Below are positions 19,130 through 29,141 of a DNA stretch of 64,000 nucleotides, in pieces (position 1 is the first letter of the stretch; every line of letters begins with the position of its first letter). A model generated the notes under the pieces. It ran no database searches. It worked only from the letters and a program-made list of their open reading frames with translations, and was not told the origin of the DNA. Both the position numbers and the translations under genes were made by a program. Origin of the DNA: Candidatus Dietzia intestinipullorum. Lineage in GTDB: Bacteria; Actinomycetota; Actinomycetes; Mycobacteriales; Mycobacteriaceae. The stretch is from positions 18,058 through 82,057 of the forward strand of contig DWWP01000013.1 of assembly GCA_019119635.1 (NCBI GenBank), read 5' to 3'.

Positions 19130-20074
19130 CTAGAACAGCGAGCCCTGCGCCTCGTCCACCGGGGCGCCGCCGCCGACGGGGCGCCCGGGCCGCACGTCGG
19201 CGAGCAGCTCCTCCAGCCGTGCGTACGGCACCAGCTCGAGGCCCTTCTTGCGGGCGAAGGCGGCGCGGCCCCGGACGGCGCCCGGGGCGTCGCACACCGC
19301 CAGCGAGGTGCGCGAGGAGATGCGGTCGGCCACGTAGAGCCCCTTCTCGACGAGGAGGGGGACGATCTCGTCCGGGTCCCGCCCCACGTCCTGCGTGAAC
19401 ACCACCTCCATGCCCTGCATCAGCGTTCCACCGCGGCGCAGTCTCCCCGCGGGGCGCCAGGGCCGGGGCGCGGCCAGCGCCTCCGCCCAGGCCCGGGACA
19501 CGAGGAAGCCGGTGTCCTCGTGGGTGAGCATCGCGCCGATCTCGCGGACCGTGGGCTCCACGCCCTTGTCCCGCGCCACGCCGCGGAGTCCGGCGAACAC
19601 GCCGGCCAACACCAGTGCGTCGTCGTGGGAGTCGTGCGCGGCGCGCTGCTCGACGCCGAAGTGGTCGGCGAGCGTGGCCAGCTTGAGGTCGGTGGTGGAC
19701 AGGTGCAGGCGGCCGGCCAGGGCCAGCGTGCAGAGGTAGCGCTCGAGCGGCGGCTCCAGCCCGGCGCGCCGCGCCTCGGCCGCGAGGAACGACGCGTCGA
19801 ACGTGGCGTTGTGCGCGACCACCGTCCGGCCCTGCAGGACTGCGGCGAGCTCCCCGGCCACGTCGGCGAAGCGGGGCTTGCCCGCCAACAGTGCCGGCGT
19901 CAGCCCGTGCACGTGCACGGGACCGGGGTCCACCCCGGGGTTGAGCAGGGTCGTGAACTCGTGCACCACCTCGTCGTCGTCGATCACCACGGCGGCCACC
20001 GACAGGACGCGGTCGACCGCCGGCCGCATCCCGGAGGTCTCGACGTCGACCACGACCCACCCGTCCGTACCCAT
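19130..20074 (-). CDS. dnaQ: DnaQ-like 3'-5' exonuclease with BRCT-like C-terminus
   Basis: 314 residues. The DEDDh exonuclease domain covers residues 1-170: VVDVETSGM (ExoI, D-x-E), VVAHNATFDASFL (ExoII), HDSHDDALVL (ExoIII with the H and D). The C-terminal 80 residues (VVFTQDVGRD through GLELVPYARLEELL) resemble a BRCT-like fold. Such proteins proofread or trim DNA; the syntenic mycobacterial gene is annotated dnaQ, but it is not the main polymerase proofreader there. ATG 20074 gives a normal N-terminus; the frame is open further upstream without motifs. Divergent from the hydrolase gene across 87 bp. Confidence 0.85.
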   Translation of the reverse strand: MGTDGWVVVDVETSGMRPAVDRVLSVAAVVIDDDEVVHEFTTLLNPGVDPGPVHVHGLTPALLAGKPRFADVAGELAAVLQGRTVVAHNATFDASFLAAEARRAGLEPPLERYLCTLALAGRLHLSTTDLKLATLADHFGVEQRAAHDSHDDALVLAGVFAGLRGVARDKGVEPTVREIGAMLTHEDTGFLVSRAWAEALAAPRPWRPAGRLRRGGTLMQGMEVVFTQDVGRDPDEIVPLLVEKGLYVADRISSRTSLAVCDAPGAVRGRAAFARKKGLELVPYARLEELLADVRPGRPVGGGAPVDEAQGSLF

Positions 20075-20161
20075 GCTCCGTATGGTCCCAGACCACACCG
20101 ACATCGACGGAACCCGCGACCGGTCTATGCTCTTGTCGGTCCAGTTCACAGCGGAGGAATC

Positions 20162-21262
20162 GTGCGGCGATACAGATCCCACACGCCGGCGGCGCGTCTG
20201 CGCGACGCACCGGCGAGGTCCCGGCGTCGTCGCAGGGCCGCGCTGGCCGGCAGCGCGGTCGTGTTCGCCGTGGTCCTGGGCGGCGTGGCGATCTCGGTCT
20301 CCGGGCCTCCGCGGGTGTCGACCGCGGCGTGGACGGGCGGGTCCGGGCAGGAGGCCGGCCCCGACCTCGACGCCGATGCCGACGCGGTGACACGCCCACC
20401 GACCCCGGACGGTCACGTCCACCTCGACGAGGCGGGTGGGCCCCACCGCCTACCCGCCGGGTGGGCAGACGTCCCGGCCGTGCTCACCGGTGCGGTCGAC
20501 GCCGCGGGGGACGACGGCCTCGACCTCTCGCTGTGCGTCCGGGCGATCGACTCGCCCACCGCGCCGATGCGGTGCGCCGGGGGCGTCGAGCGCGCCTACG
20601 CGGCGTCGGTCACCAAGCTGGCCTACGCGGTCGGGGCGCTCGAGGCCTGGGAGGGCGACGCGGAGGCCGAGACCCCGCTGGGCGCGACGGTCGGCGACCT
20701 GGTCGACCAGGCGATCTCCGTCTCGGACAACGAGGCCGCCGACCTGCTGGCACTGCTGTCCGCCTCCGGTCCGGGCGCCCTGGACGCCGACCCGTTCACC
20801 GCGATCAACACCGTCACCGCGCGCGTCGGGCTCGACGACGACTTCCACTCCGGCAACTACTACACCGAGGACCACTGGTACCTCTCCGCCGACGAGTCGT
20901 CCCTCGACGCCGCGAGCGCCGCCCGCTACCTCACCGAACTCGTCCGCGCCGCCGACGACGACCGCTCCACGGGGCGGCCGCTGCTCACCGATCCGGGGAT
21001 CGCCCGCTACGTCCTGGACGCCATGCTCGAGCAGGAGCGCACCGACAAGATCCCCGGCGAGCTGCCCGCCGGCACCGCCGCCAACAAGACCGGGGAGACC
21101 GACACCGTTTCGCACGACCTCGCCGTGGTGAACACCGCGCAGGGGCGCCTGGTGGTCGCGATGGTCTCGTCTGCGGACGGGCTCGGTGGCGGCCCCGACG
21201 AGGTCGTCGCGGAGGCCGCCGCCGAGGTCGTGGACCTGTTCGGCGGGCCGGTGACGTTCTGA
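20162..21262 (+). CDS. Membrane-anchored beta-lactamase-fold serine hydrolase
   Basis: 366 residues. A basic cytoplasmic start (ARSRRRRRAALAG) leads to one helix AVVFAVVLGGVAISV, then an extracytoplasmic domain with all class A signatures: S-x-x-K as AASVTKLAY, S-D-N as SVSDNEAAD, and K-T-G as NKTGETDT. These define the penicillin-interacting serine hydrolase superfamily (class A beta-lactamase and related). Whether it degrades beta-lactams or acts on the cell wall is open; the S-D-N to K-T-G spacing resembles class A. GGAGGA lies about 4 nt before GTG 20162. Next downstream are the lipid II amidation genes. Confidence 0.85.
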   Translation: MRRYRSHTPAARLRDAPARSRRRRRAALAGSAVVFAVVLGGVAISVSGPPRVSTAAWTGGSGQEAGPDLDADADAVTRPPTPDGHVHLDEAGGPHRLPAGWADVPAVLTGAVDAAGDDGLDLSLCVRAIDSPTAPMRCAGGVERAYAASVTKLAYAVGALEAWEGDAEAETPLGATVGDLVDQAISVSDNEAADLLALLSASGPGALDADPFTAINTVTARVGLDDDFHSGNYYTEDHWYLSADESSLDAASAARYLTELVRAADDDRSTGRPLLTDPGIARYVLDAMLEQERTDKIPGELPAGTAANKTGETDTVSHDLAVVNTAQGRLVVAMVSSADGLGGGPDEVVAEAAAEVVDLFGGPVTF

Positions 21263-21357
21263 CGAGGCCCGCCCGGGGCGGCCGGCGGCCTTGACGAGGC
21301 CCGCCGGGCGCGGGCGCGTCACGCACCGCCGGCCCCGCGCTGCATAGAATCCCCGCC

Positions 21358-22707
21358 ATGAGTTCCCGCGCGAATGTCGGTCCGGCCTCGTCCGGTGCCG
21401 CGCCCACGGCCCGCACGCCCACGGCGCTCACCCCCCGCGGCCGGGCCGCCTCCGCCCTCGCCCGACTGGCCACCCGCGCCTCGCGCCTGACCGGCCGAGG
21501 GTCGGGCGGGATGATCGGCGGGCTCGTGGCGCTCAAGGTTGATCCCGGACTGATGCGTCAGCTCGCCGCCGGCCGACGGTCGGTGCTGGTCACCGGCACC
21601 AACGGGAAATCGACGACGACGAGGATGGCCGCGGCAGCCCTGGGCACGGTCGATGCGGTGGCCACCAACGCCAACGGCGACAACATGGATGCCGGGATCG
21701 TGTCCGCGTTGAACGCCGACCGGGACGCGCCTCTGGCGGCGATCGAAGTGGACGAGCTGCACACACCGGACGTCGCGGTGAACGTGGCGCCGGAGGCGAT
21801 AGTGCTGCTCAACCTCAGCCGCGATCAGCTGGACCGCGTGGGCGAGATCAACGCCATCGAGCGCCGCCTTCGTGCCGGGGTCGCCGAGCAGCCGCAGGCC
21901 ACGGTGGTGGCGAACTGCGACGACGTGATGATGACGTCGGTGGCCTACGACAGCCCCCGCGTGGTGTGGGTGGCCGCCGGTGCCGGCTGGGCCGGGGATT
22001 CCGTGAGTTGCCCGCGCACCGGGGAGCCGGTGACGCGGACTGTCGACGACTCCGGCGCCGTGCACTGGCGGGCCGGTCGGCCGCTGCCGGACGGACGCGA
22101 GTTCGCCCGCCCGACGCCCGACTGGTGGGTCGACGACGAGGCCATCCACGGCCCCGACGGCTTCAGCGAACCGATGCGGCTGGCGCTGCCGGGGCGGGCC
22201 AACCGGGGCAACGCCGCCCAGGCGGTGGCCGCCGCCGTGGCGATGGGCGCCGATCCCGCCGCCGCCGTGCGGGCGGTCGAGACCGTCGACGACGTGGCCG
22301 GCCGCTACTCCACCGTCGACGTGGACGGTCGCGCCGCGCACCTGCTGCTGGCCAAGAACCCGGCCGGGTGGCAGGAGGCGTTGGGGATGATCGACCCGGA
22401 GGCCGACGGGCTGGTGATCGCCGTGAACGGGCAGACCGGTGACGGCGTGGACCTGTCCTGGCTGTGGGATGTGCGCTTCGAGCACTTCGAGGGGGTGTCC
22501 GTGTACGCCGCAGGCGAGCGGGGAGCCGACCTGTCCGTGCGACTGTCCTACGCGGGGATCGAGCACGAGCTGGTGGCCGATCCGCTCGAGGCGATCCGCC
22601 GCTGCCCGCCAGGCCGGGTCGAGGTGCTGGCCAACTACACCGCGCTGCGGGACCTCAACCGGGCGATCGCCACGGCGGGCTACACCGACGGCAAGGAGCA
22701 GAAGTGA
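21358..22707 (+). CDS. murT: Lipid II isoglutaminyl synthase, MurT subunit
   Basis: ATP-dependent Mur-ligase-like subunit which with GatD converts D-Glu of lipid II to D-isoglutamine. 449 residues. P-loop LVTGTNGKSTTTRM near residue 80, LLNLSRDQLDR near 155, VEVLANYTALRDLN in the C-terminal DUF1727 domain. Family members carry a four-cysteine zinc ribbon in the middle domain; here only the first cysteine remains (SVSCPRTGEP) and the second pair is absent. TAGAAT lies 7 nt before the ATG, suggesting a leaderless message. Its stop overlaps the gatD start by 4 bp, fitting a 1:1 complex. Confidence 0.93.
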   Translation: MSSRANVGPASSGAAPTARTPTALTPRGRAASALARLATRASRLTGRGSGGMIGGLVALKVDPGLMRQLAAGRRSVLVTGTNGKSTTTRMAAAALGTVDAVATNANGDNMDAGIVSALNADRDAPLAAIEVDELHTPDVAVNVAPEAIVLLNLSRDQLDRVGEINAIERRLRAGVAEQPQATVVANCDDVMMTSVAYDSPRVVWVAAGAGWAGDSVSCPRTGEPVTRTVDDSGAVHWRAGRPLPDGREFARPTPDWWVDDEAIHGPDGFSEPMRLALPGRANRGNAAQAVAAAVAMGADPAAAVRAVETVDDVAGRYSTVDVDGRAAHLLLAKNPAGWQEALGMIDPEADGLVIAVNGQTGDGVDLSWLWDVRFEHFEGVSVYAAGERGADLSVRLSYAGIEHELVADPLEAIRRCPPGRVEVLANYTALRDLNRAIATAGYTDGKEQK

Positions 22708-23564
22708 CGACACACGACGCCGGGGCCGCCGCCTCGCCCCTCGACACCGTCTCCGCCGACTCCGGGCGGCCCACCGAGTCGACCGTGCGGATCGGGCTCG
22801 TGCTGCCCGACGTCATGGGCACCTACGGCGACGACGGCAACGCACTCGTCCTGCGTCAGCGCCTGCGGTGGCGGGGCCACGACGCGGAGATCGTGCGCAT
22901 CACGCTCGACGACGAGGTGCCCGCATCGTGCGACGTCTACACCGTCGGCGGCGGCGAGGACTCCGCGCAGATGCTCGCCTCCCGGCACCTGTCCCGCTCG
23001 CCGGGCCTGCAGAGTGCGGTGGGACGCGGGGTGCCGGTGCTGGCGATCTGCGCGGGGATGCAGGTGTTCGGCGAGTGGTTCGCGGTCGGCGACGGCTCGC
23101 GGGCGCCCGGCCTCGGACTGCTGGATGTGACCACCTCGCCGCAGGCCACGCGGTCGATCGGCGAGCTGGTCACCGAGCCCCTGCTCGACGGCCTCGCCCG
23201 GCCCCTGACCGGGTTCGAGAACCACATGGGCGCCACCACACTCGGCCCCGACGCCGCTCCCCTGGGGCGCGTGACCTCGGGCGTGGGCAACGGCGTGCCT
23301 GCCGATGCCTCCGCGGGCGGCTCGGGCAGCGCGGGCGGCTCGGGAGGCGCGGGCCCCGCGTCCACCTCCCCGGGCGGCCGGGTCGAGGGCGTGGTGCAGG
23401 GCTCGATGATCGCCACCTACATGCACGGCCCGGTCCTGGCCCGCAACCCCGAGCTGGCGGACCTGCTGCTGTGCCGCACGCTGGGCGTCGACTCCCTCCC
23501 CGCGGTCGACGTACCGGCGGTCGAGCAGCTGCGCCGCGAACGCCTGGCCGCCGCCCGCCGCTGA
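22704..23564 (+). CDS. gatD: Lipid II isoglutaminyl synthase, GatD glutaminase subunit
   Basis: Class I glutamine amidotransferase-like subunit (CobB/CobQ type) that supplies ammonia to MurT. 286 residues. Nucleophile cysteine is in VLAICAGMQVFGEW near residue 117, catalytic histidine in TYMHGPVLARNP near 240; FENHMGATTLG is also typical. GTG 22704 overlaps the murT stop and has AAGGAG 5 nt upstream. A glycine/serine/alanine-rich insert (GGSGSAGGSGGAG) of about 25 residues near residue 205 is unusual and probably an exposed loop. The pair is essential for peptidoglycan cross-linking in relatives. Confidence 0.93.
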   Translation: MTTHDAGAAASPLDTVSADSGRPTESTVRIGLVLPDVMGTYGDDGNALVLRQRLRWRGHDAEIVRITLDDEVPASCDVYTVGGGEDSAQMLASRHLSRSPGLQSAVGRGVPVLAICAGMQVFGEWFAVGDGSRAPGLGLLDVTTSPQATRSIGELVTEPLLDGLARPLTGFENHMGATTLGPDAAPLGRVTSGVGNGVPADASAGGSGSAGGSGGAGPASTSPGGRVEGVVQGSMIATYMHGPVLARNPELADLLLCRTLGVDSLPAVDVPAVEQLRRERLAAARR

Positions 23565-23829
23565 GCTCGCCCCACTCCCCGCTCGGCTCTCCATCCCCGC
23601 CTGCCTCCCGCCGAAGCAGCCCCCACCACTCGGGTGCGCTGCCTCTTTGCCCGCCGCACCGGGGCTTACGCTGCGGGTCTGGTCCATTCCGCCAGCGCAT
23701 CCCGTGGGTCCGTGGGGGTGCGGGCCCGGCCGGCGCCTACGTGGCTTCGTGGCCGCCGTCCGGGGGTGGCCCGCACCGCGACGAGCCGGATCCGACAGGC
23801 GCCGCGCTGTGCTGACCTAACCTCGGGGC

Positions 23830-24741
23830 ATGTGCGTCGACCCGGACACCGCCACCCCTCCCGATCCCGTCGCCGAGGCCGCGCAGGTGCGCGCGTTGTG
23901 GGAGCCACTGGGGCTGCCCGGGATCGTGGACGTGCACACGCACTTCATGCCGCCGCGGGTGATGGACAAGGTGTGGGACTACTTCGACGCGGCCGGGCCC
24001 AAGATCGGTCGGCCGTGGCCGATCACCTATCGCGAGGCCGAGGACGCGCGGGTCGAGCGCCTGCGGTCGTACGGGGTGCTCGCGTTCTCGTCGATGCTGT
24101 ACCCGCACAAGCCGGAGATGGCGGCGTGGCTCAATTCGTGGTCGGCGGATTTCGCCGCGCGGCACCCGGATTGTCTGCACACCGCGACGTTCTTCCCCGA
24201 GTCGTCGGCGAGCGGTTATGTGCGCGAGGCGATCGACGCCGGTGCGCGGGTGTTCAAGTCGCACATCCAGGTGGGCGAGTACGACCCTCGCGATCCCCTG
24301 CTCGATCCGGTGTGGGGCGCCCTCTCGGAGGCCGGGATCCCGACGGTCATCCACTGCGGCAGCGGGCCGGTCGCGGGCACGTTCACCGGGCCGGAACCGG
24401 TCGCGGGAGTGCTCGAACGCTTCCCGGACCTGCCCCTGATCGTGGCCCACATGGGCATGGGCGAGTACTCGGAGTTCATGGACCTGGCACAGCGTTACGA
24501 CGGCGTCTTCCTGGACACGACCATGGCGTTCACCGACTTCGTCGAGGAGACCATGCCGTTCCCGCAGTCCGAGCGTGACCGGCTCGCCGACCTGGGGCAC
24601 AAGGTCTTGCTGGGCACGGATTTTCCCAACATCCCGTACCCGTACGCGCACCAGCTCGAGGCACTGGCCGGGCTGGGGATGGGCGAGGACTGGCTACGGG
24701 CGGTGTGGCACGGAAACGCCGCGCGACTCTTCGGCCTCTGA
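23830..24741 (+). CDS. Amidohydrolase-family metal-dependent hydrolase
   Basis: 303 residues, amidohydrolase_2 fold (the ACMSD-like branch). Metal ligands are visible: [10 protein letters not shown] near residue 38, VIHCGSGP near 178, IVAHMGMGE near 214, and [16 protein letters not shown] near 264, with [12 protein letters not shown] at the end, a classic family terminus. The reaction (decarboxylation or hydrolysis) and substrate are unknown. TAACCT (23818-23823) lies 6 nt before the ATG, suggesting a leaderless transcript. The last 48 bp overlap the 3' end of recR on the opposite strand. The 265 bp upstream contain no gene that I can support. Confidence 0.83.
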   Translation: MCVDPDTATPPDPVAEAAQVRALWEPLGLPGIVDVHTHFMPPRVMDKVWDYFDAAGPKIGRPWPITYREAEDARVERLRSYGVLAFSSMLYPHKPEMAAWLNSWSADFAARHPDCLHTATFFPESSASGYVREAIDAGARVFKSHIQVGEYDPRDPLLDPVWGALSEAGIPTVIHCGSGPVAGTFTGPEPVAGVLERFPDLPLIVAHMGMGEYSEFMDLAQRYDGVFLDTTMAFTDFVEETMPFPQSERDRLADLGHKVLLGTDFPNIPYPYAHQLEALAGLGMGEDWLRAVWHGNAARLFGL

Positions 24742-25515
24742 CCCGGCGGCCTGGCCGGACTGCGCGGCCGGGCCGGCGTCCGCCCGTCCCGGCTCCGCGT
24801 TCGGCGAGGTTTCCGCCTGGCCGCTGTCCGCCCGGCCCGCTTCCGCCGGCTCGGCCTGGTCGGGGCGCAGGACGCCCCCCGAGCGGGCCGGCTGCTCCTC
24901 GCCTCCGGAGAGGACCCGTCGGCCGGACAGGGCGCTGCCCAGGGTGAGCTCGTCGGCGAACTCCAGGTCCGCCCCCATCGGCAGGCCCGAGGCGAGGCGG
25001 CTGACCACCAGGTCGGGGAACGGCCGCAGCAGGCGGGCGAGGTAGGTGGAGGTGGCCTCGCCGGTGGTGTTGGGGTCGGTGGCGATGATGATCTCGGCGA
25101 TCTCGTCACCGTCGTTCTGCTCCCCGACCCGCCGCAGCAGGCCGGCGATGCGCAGTTCGTTGGGGCCGACGCCGTTGATGGGGTCGAGGGCACCGCCGAG
25201 CACGTGGTAGAGCCCGCGGAACTCACGGGTGCGCTCGATGGCCTCGATGTCCTTGGGCTCCTCGACCACGCACACGAGCGTGGGGTCGCGTCGCGGGTCG
25301 GAGCAGATCCGGCAGCGTTCGGCCGCGGCCACGGTCCCGCAGACCTCGCAGTAGGTGACGCCGTCGACCACCGCCTGGAGCGCCGAGCGCAGTCTCTCGA
25401 CGGACTCCGACTCGGTCTGCAGGAGGTGGAAGGCCAGCCGCTGCGCGGACTTGGGACCGATGCCCGGCAGTTTGCCGAACTCGTCGATCAGGTTCTGGAC
25501 TGGTCCTTCGTACAC
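24694..25515 (-). CDS. recR: Recombination mediator RecR with an extended C-terminus
   Basis: Loads RecA with RecF/RecO at gaps and repair sites. Core of about 200 residues: N-terminal helix-hairpin-helix [21 protein letters not shown], zinc motif [16 protein letters not shown], Toprim domain [16 protein letters not shown] through [13 protein letters not shown], Walker-like end [17 protein letters not shown]. After RRVLSGG it runs on for about 70 residues of E/A/G-rich, low-complexity tail, absent from usual RecR, which brings it to 273 residues and into antisense overlap with the amidohydrolase gene. GTG 25515 is the start. ybaB lies immediately upstream, the classical ybaB-recR pair. Confidence 0.95.
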   Translation of the reverse strand: MYEGPVQNLIDEFGKLPGIGPKSAQRLAFHLLQTESESVERLRSALQAVVDGVTYCEVCGTVAAAERCRICSDPRRDPTLVCVVEEPKDIEAIERTREFRGLYHVLGGALDPINGVGPNELRIAGLLRRVGEQNDGDEIAEIIIATDPNTTGEATSTYLARLLRPFPDLVVSRLASGLPMGADLEFADELTLGSALSGRRVLSGGEEQPARSGGVLRPDQAEPAEAGRADSGQAETSPNAEPGRADAGPAAQSGQAAGSEAEESRGVSVPHRP

Positions 25516-25594
25516 CGTTGTTCCTGTGTTCCGTCGGTCCCGGCGGCGATCGCCGCCGGGTGGTGGCGGGGCCGCCGCAGCGGCCCCGGCGGGC

Positions 25595-25933
25595 TCACAT
25601 GCCCAGGCCACCCATCATGTCGCCGAGGCCGCCGCCGCCCTGGGCCAGGGGCCCGAGGCGGGTCTCGGCGAGCTCCTGGACCTTGGTGTGGGCGTCGCCG
25701 AACGCGCCCACGATGAGGTCCTGGAGGGTGTCGACGTCTTCCGGGTCCACGACCTGGGGGTCGACCTTGACGCCGGTGACCTCGCCGGTGCCCCGCATGG
25801 TGACGGTGACGAGGCCGCCGCCGGCCTGCCCGTCCACATCGGTCGCGGCGATCTCCTTCTGGGCCTCGGCGAGCTGGGCCTGCATCTGCTGGGCCTGCTC
25901 GAGGAGGGCGTTCATATCGGGTCCGGGCTGCAT
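25595..25933 (-). CDS. YbaB/EbfC nucleoid-associated protein
   Basis: 112-residue DNA-binding protein of the YbaB/EbfC family, forming tweezer-shaped dimers. The family core is seen as [40 protein letters not shown] and the acidic [14 protein letters not shown]; a glycine/methionine tail ends [15 protein letters not shown] 25933 has AAAGGA about 7 nt upstream. It precedes recR by 79 bp on the same strand, and the pair is conserved across bacteria downstream of dnaX, as here. Confidence 0.92.
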   Translation of the reverse strand: MQPGPDMNALLEQAQQMQAQLAEAQKEIAATDVDGQAGGGLVTVTMRGTGEVTGVKVDPQVVDPEDVDTLQDLIVGAFGDAHTKVQELAETRLGPLAQGGGGLGDMMGGLGM

Positions 25934-26133
25934 GGCGGGTCCTTTCGGCGGGGGTGCCGGTCTGTGACAGTTCCGACCGGAATGGCTGTCCCGTCGGCTG
26001 TCACCAGCGTAACCGCACGATCCGACACCGTGCCCGGACGCGCGGTGTGCCCGCGGGGTCCGGGCGCCGTCGCCGTCCCGGTGCGGCTCGCGGCACGGTC
26101 GATGTGCGGAGGGCGGCGCGGGCCCGGCCGCGG

Positions 26134-28638
26134 TCAGCGGTCGATCGGGCGGGCGCCCAGGTGCTCCTTGAGCAGCGCGAGCGCGATGTCCTCCCCGGTG
26201 CGGTGGTCGAGATTCTGCGGTCCGCTGCGTGCCTCGTCGACCATCTCGTCCTCGCTCACCGGCGGCCCGGATGGATCTTCCGGTTCGGCGGGTTCCGGCT
26301 CGGGCTCCTCGGGCGGGGGCGGGGCGTCGTCGTATCCCCCGTGGCCGGCGCCGCCGGAGCGCCCCTCCGCGTGCCCGGGCGTCGTCTGCCCGCGGGCCCC
26401 GCCCTGGCCCTGGCCGGCGTCGGCTGCGCGGACGCGGCGCTCCCAGCCCTGCGGCTCCGCCTGCTGCGGGGCCCCGGGGCCGGCAGGGGTGCCGGGTCCG
26501 GCGGCGCCGCGCCCGGGCGCCTGTGCTCCGCCGGCCGCTGGGCCGCTGCCCGACGAGCAGGTCAGTGCCCATTCCCCGCCCACGACCTCGCTGACGGACT
26601 CGGTGATGACCGTGGCGTTGTGCGGCTGGGCGAGGCGCTTGGCCAGCGGGGCCGAGTCGTGCACCAGGTGGATCGTCCGGCCCTCCACGCCGGCCACGGT
26701 GGCGCCGGCGAGCATGACCTCGACGGTGCGGGTGCGCTTGCGGACCGCCTCGCGGATCGCGGGGAGCGCCCGGCGGATGTCCTCGGCCTCGAGCCCCGGC
26801 GAGGAAGACGACGACGGCGACGACGACGACGGCGCAGCCGCGGCATCCTGCCCGTCCGCGGGCGGCGATGCGGCGGTGGCCGTCTGGCCGGGGGTCTCGT
26901 GCCAGGGGTCGGCCTGTGGGGCATCGGCCGAGGACGTGGGGACCGGCGGCACCGACGTGGGTTCGCTCGCCGGCGCGGACGTCGGAGGCGCTGATTCTGG
27001 GGCCGGCCCCGGATCTTGAGCAGCGGACGGTGAGGGTTCGGGCGCGGAGGGTGCCGTCGGGGCGTCAGGCGCGGCGGCCGCGTCGGGTGCCGAGGCTGCC
27101 GGAGCCGCCGGCGCCGGCGCTGGCGAGGTCTCCGGGGCTGCCGGGGCCGGAGACGCTGCCGGGGTGTGCGGCGCTGCCGTGGTAGGAGCTTCCGCAGGAC
27201 CGGAGGGAGCGGCGCCGGCGGACGACGCGGGAGCCGCGGGCCCAGCCGGCATCGAGGGCTCGGCGGGAGCGGAAGTATCAGCGGGCGCCGAGGGCTCAGC
27301 GGGCGCCGCCGGCTCGGCCTGTGCCGCCTGCTGCTGGGACCGCCGGACGAACTTCGGCCTGCCCTCCGGCTCGGACTGCGGCGGCGCGCCCGCCGGTGGC
27401 GCCTGACCGGTCTGTTGCGGCGCGGCGGCTCCCCCGGCGGGGCCCGGCCCCTGCCCACCCGGGCCGGGGGCTGCGGCCGCGGGACGCGCGGTGCCGGACT
27501 CCAGCGACTCGACGCGCTGCAGCAGCGCCTCCATCGAGTTGTCGGCCGAGGGCAGGAGCAGCTTGGCGCACAGGATCTCCAGCAGCAGCCGCGGCGAGGT
27601 GGCCCCGCGCATCGACGCCATCCCCTCGTGCACCATGTCCGCGCAGCGCGCGAGCGTGCCCGGCCCGATCTTCTCGGCCTGTCGGTGCATGGTCTCGGCC
27701 TGCTCGACCGGGGCCTCCACCAGGCCGCGCTCGATGGCCTGCGGCACGGACTGCACCATGATCAGGTCCCGCAGCCGCTGCAGCAGGTCGGTCGCGAAGC
27801 GTCGCGGGTCCAGGCCCGATTCCACCACCTTGTCGACGGTCCGGAACAGGGTGGCCCCGTCCGAGGCGGCGAGGGCGTCCACCGTGTCGTCGATCAGGGT
27901 GACCTCGGTGGCGCCGAGCAGCGCCACCGCACGCGGGTAGGTGATGCCCTCCTCGCCGGCGCCGGCCATGAGCTGGTCGAGCACGCTGAGGGTGTCCCGC
28001 GGCGATCCGGCGCCGGACCGGATGACCAGCGGCAGCACGGTCGGTTCGACGACCACGCCCTCCTGCTGGCAGACCCGCTCGAGAAGCCCCCGCATGGCCG
28101 TGGGGGTGAGCAGGCGGAAAGGGTAGTGGTGCGTCCGCGAGCGGATGGTGGGCAGCACCTTGTCCGGCTCGGTGGTCGCGAAGATGAAGATGAGGTGCTC
28201 CGGCGGCTCCTCCACGATCTTGAGCAGCGCGTTGAAGCCCGCGTTGGTGACCATGTGGGCCTCGTCGATGATGAGCACCCGGTAGCGCGCCGAGGCCGGC
28301 GCGAAGAACGCGCGCTCCCGCAGATCGCGCGTGTCGTCCACGCCGCCGTGGCTGGCCGCGTCCAGCTCGGTGACGTCCAGGGTGCCCGGGCCGCCCGGGG
28401 CCAGCGCCTCGCACGAGTCGCACCGCCCGCACGGGTCCGCCGTGGGCCCCTGCACGCAGTTGAGCGACCGGGCGAGGATGCGTGCCGACGAGGTCTTGCC
28501 GCAGCCACGGGGACCGGAGAAGAGGTACGCGTGGTTGATGCGACCGGAGGACAACGCGACCGAGAGCGGCTCGGTGACATGCTCCTGGCCCACGACCTCA
28601 GCGAAGGAGGCGGGGCGGTACTTCCGATAGAGGGCCAC
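26134..28638 (-). CDS. dnaX: DNA polymerase III subunits gamma and tau
   Basis: Clamp-loader ATPase. The 834 residues start [20 protein letters not shown]; Walker [14 protein letters not shown] near 45; a zinc module [16 protein letters not shown] near 65-80; Walker [11 protein letters not shown] near 125; [11 protein letters not shown]; sensor 2 [13 protein letters not shown]. Residues 385-600 are a proline/alanine-rich linker, followed by a tau-like domain around 610-700 and another acidic, Gly/Pro-rich end. The start is GTG 28638; TACCCT lies 7 nt upstream, suggesting a leaderless transcript. No clear slippage heptamer for a separate gamma product was seen. It lies upstream of ybaB-recR. 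Confidence 0.96.
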   Translation of the reverse strand: MALYRKYRPASFAEVVGQEHVTEPLSVALSSGRINHAYLFSGPRGCGKTSSARILARSLNCVQGPTADPCGRCDSCEALAPGGPGTLDVTELDAASHGGVDDTRDLRERAFFAPASARYRVLIIDEAHMVTNAGFNALLKIVEEPPEHLIFIFATTEPDKVLPTIRSRTHHYPFRLLTPTAMRGLLERVCQQEGVVVEPTVLPLVIRSGAGSPRDTLSVLDQLMAGAGEEGITYPRAVALLGATEVTLIDDTVDALAASDGATLFRTVDKVVESGLDPRRFATDLLQRLRDLIMVQSVPQAIERGLVEAPVEQAETMHRQAEKIGPGTLARCADMVHEGMASMRGATSPRLLLEILCAKLLLPSADNSMEALLQRVESLESGTARPAAAAPGPGGQGPGPAGGAAAPQQTGQAPPAGAPPQSEPEGRPKFVRRSQQQAAQAEPAAPAEPSAPADTSAPAEPSMPAGPAAPASSAGAAPSGPAEAPTTAAPHTPAASPAPAAPETSPAPAPAAPAASAPDAAAAPDAPTAPSAPEPSPSAAQDPGPAPESAPPTSAPASEPTSVPPVPTSSADAPQADPWHETPGQTATAASPPADGQDAAAAPSSSSPSSSSSPGLEAEDIRRALPAIREAVRKRTRTVEVMLAGATVAGVEGRTIHLVHDSAPLAKRLAQPHNATVITESVSEVVGGEWALTCSSGSGPAAGGAQAPGRGAAGPGTPAGPGAPQQAEPQGWERRVRAADAGQGQGGARGQTTPGHAEGRSGGAGHGGYDDAPPPPEEPEPEPAEPEDPSGPPVSEDEMVDEARSGPQNLDHRTGEDIALALLKEHLGARPIDR

Positions 28639-29141
28639 GGCTCAAAGGGTACCGACGAGGTACGACGACGAGGAGTTCACCTGCCCGGGCCGAAATGGCC
28701 GAAGGGGCCGCATCAGATGCGGCCCCTCCAGACGTCCCTCGCGCTGCAGTACAGGCCCCCTCAGACCCCTGCAGCGTCAGCTCCGAACCGGATCGTGTCG
28801 GCGCCGGCCCCTCGCAGCCCCTCAGCTGCACTCCGGCTCCGGATCCCTCATGGTTCGGACCGGCTCAGATACAACCAGACCGATCGGTTGCGGACAAGCC
28901 TCTCCCACGAACTGACTTCTGCTCAACAAGCGCGCGACCGACTTCCTCGCACGTCAGAGCACCCACACGGCGTGGTGAGGATGCCCTTACCGCTCTGACA
29001 AAGTGGTGGAACTCACGAGACCGGCGCGGTCTGCGCAGGTCGGCCGAGATCGCCGGAGGGCGTCCGCGCCCGGCCTCGTCGTCGTCGTTTCCTCACCCCG
29101 CCCCGCCGGCGACGCCGCGCGGACCCGGGACGAGTGTTACA
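28639..29141. other. 503-bp gap between dnaX and aspC, no gene found
   Basis: Both flanking genes run leftward. I find no credible ORF. The gap holds a perfect 11-bp hairpin (28703-28727), a CGCTGCAG...CTGCAGCG inverted repeat (28742-28776), and two copies of the ACGACGACGAG motif (28662 and 29074). The dnaX promoter must lie at its left edge (TACCCT 7 nt before the start). The middle (28780-29060) is less GC-rich than the surroundings and could encode a small RNA, but nothing I recognise. Confidence 0.6.
28703..28727. terminator. Perfect 11-bp hairpin upstream of dnaX
   Basis: AGGGGCCGCAT / ATGCGGCCCCT with a 3-nt CAG loop. It could terminate a leftward transcript before the dnaX promoter. 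aspC stops more than 400 bp away, so an unseen transcript may end here. Confidence 0.5.

Noticed and set aside
26800..26850. Slippage site for a separate DnaX gamma protein
   Set aside because: No run of A or other slippery heptamer with a downstream stem was found; the repeated GACGACGAC stretch is ordinary Ser-rich coding sequence on the gene strand.
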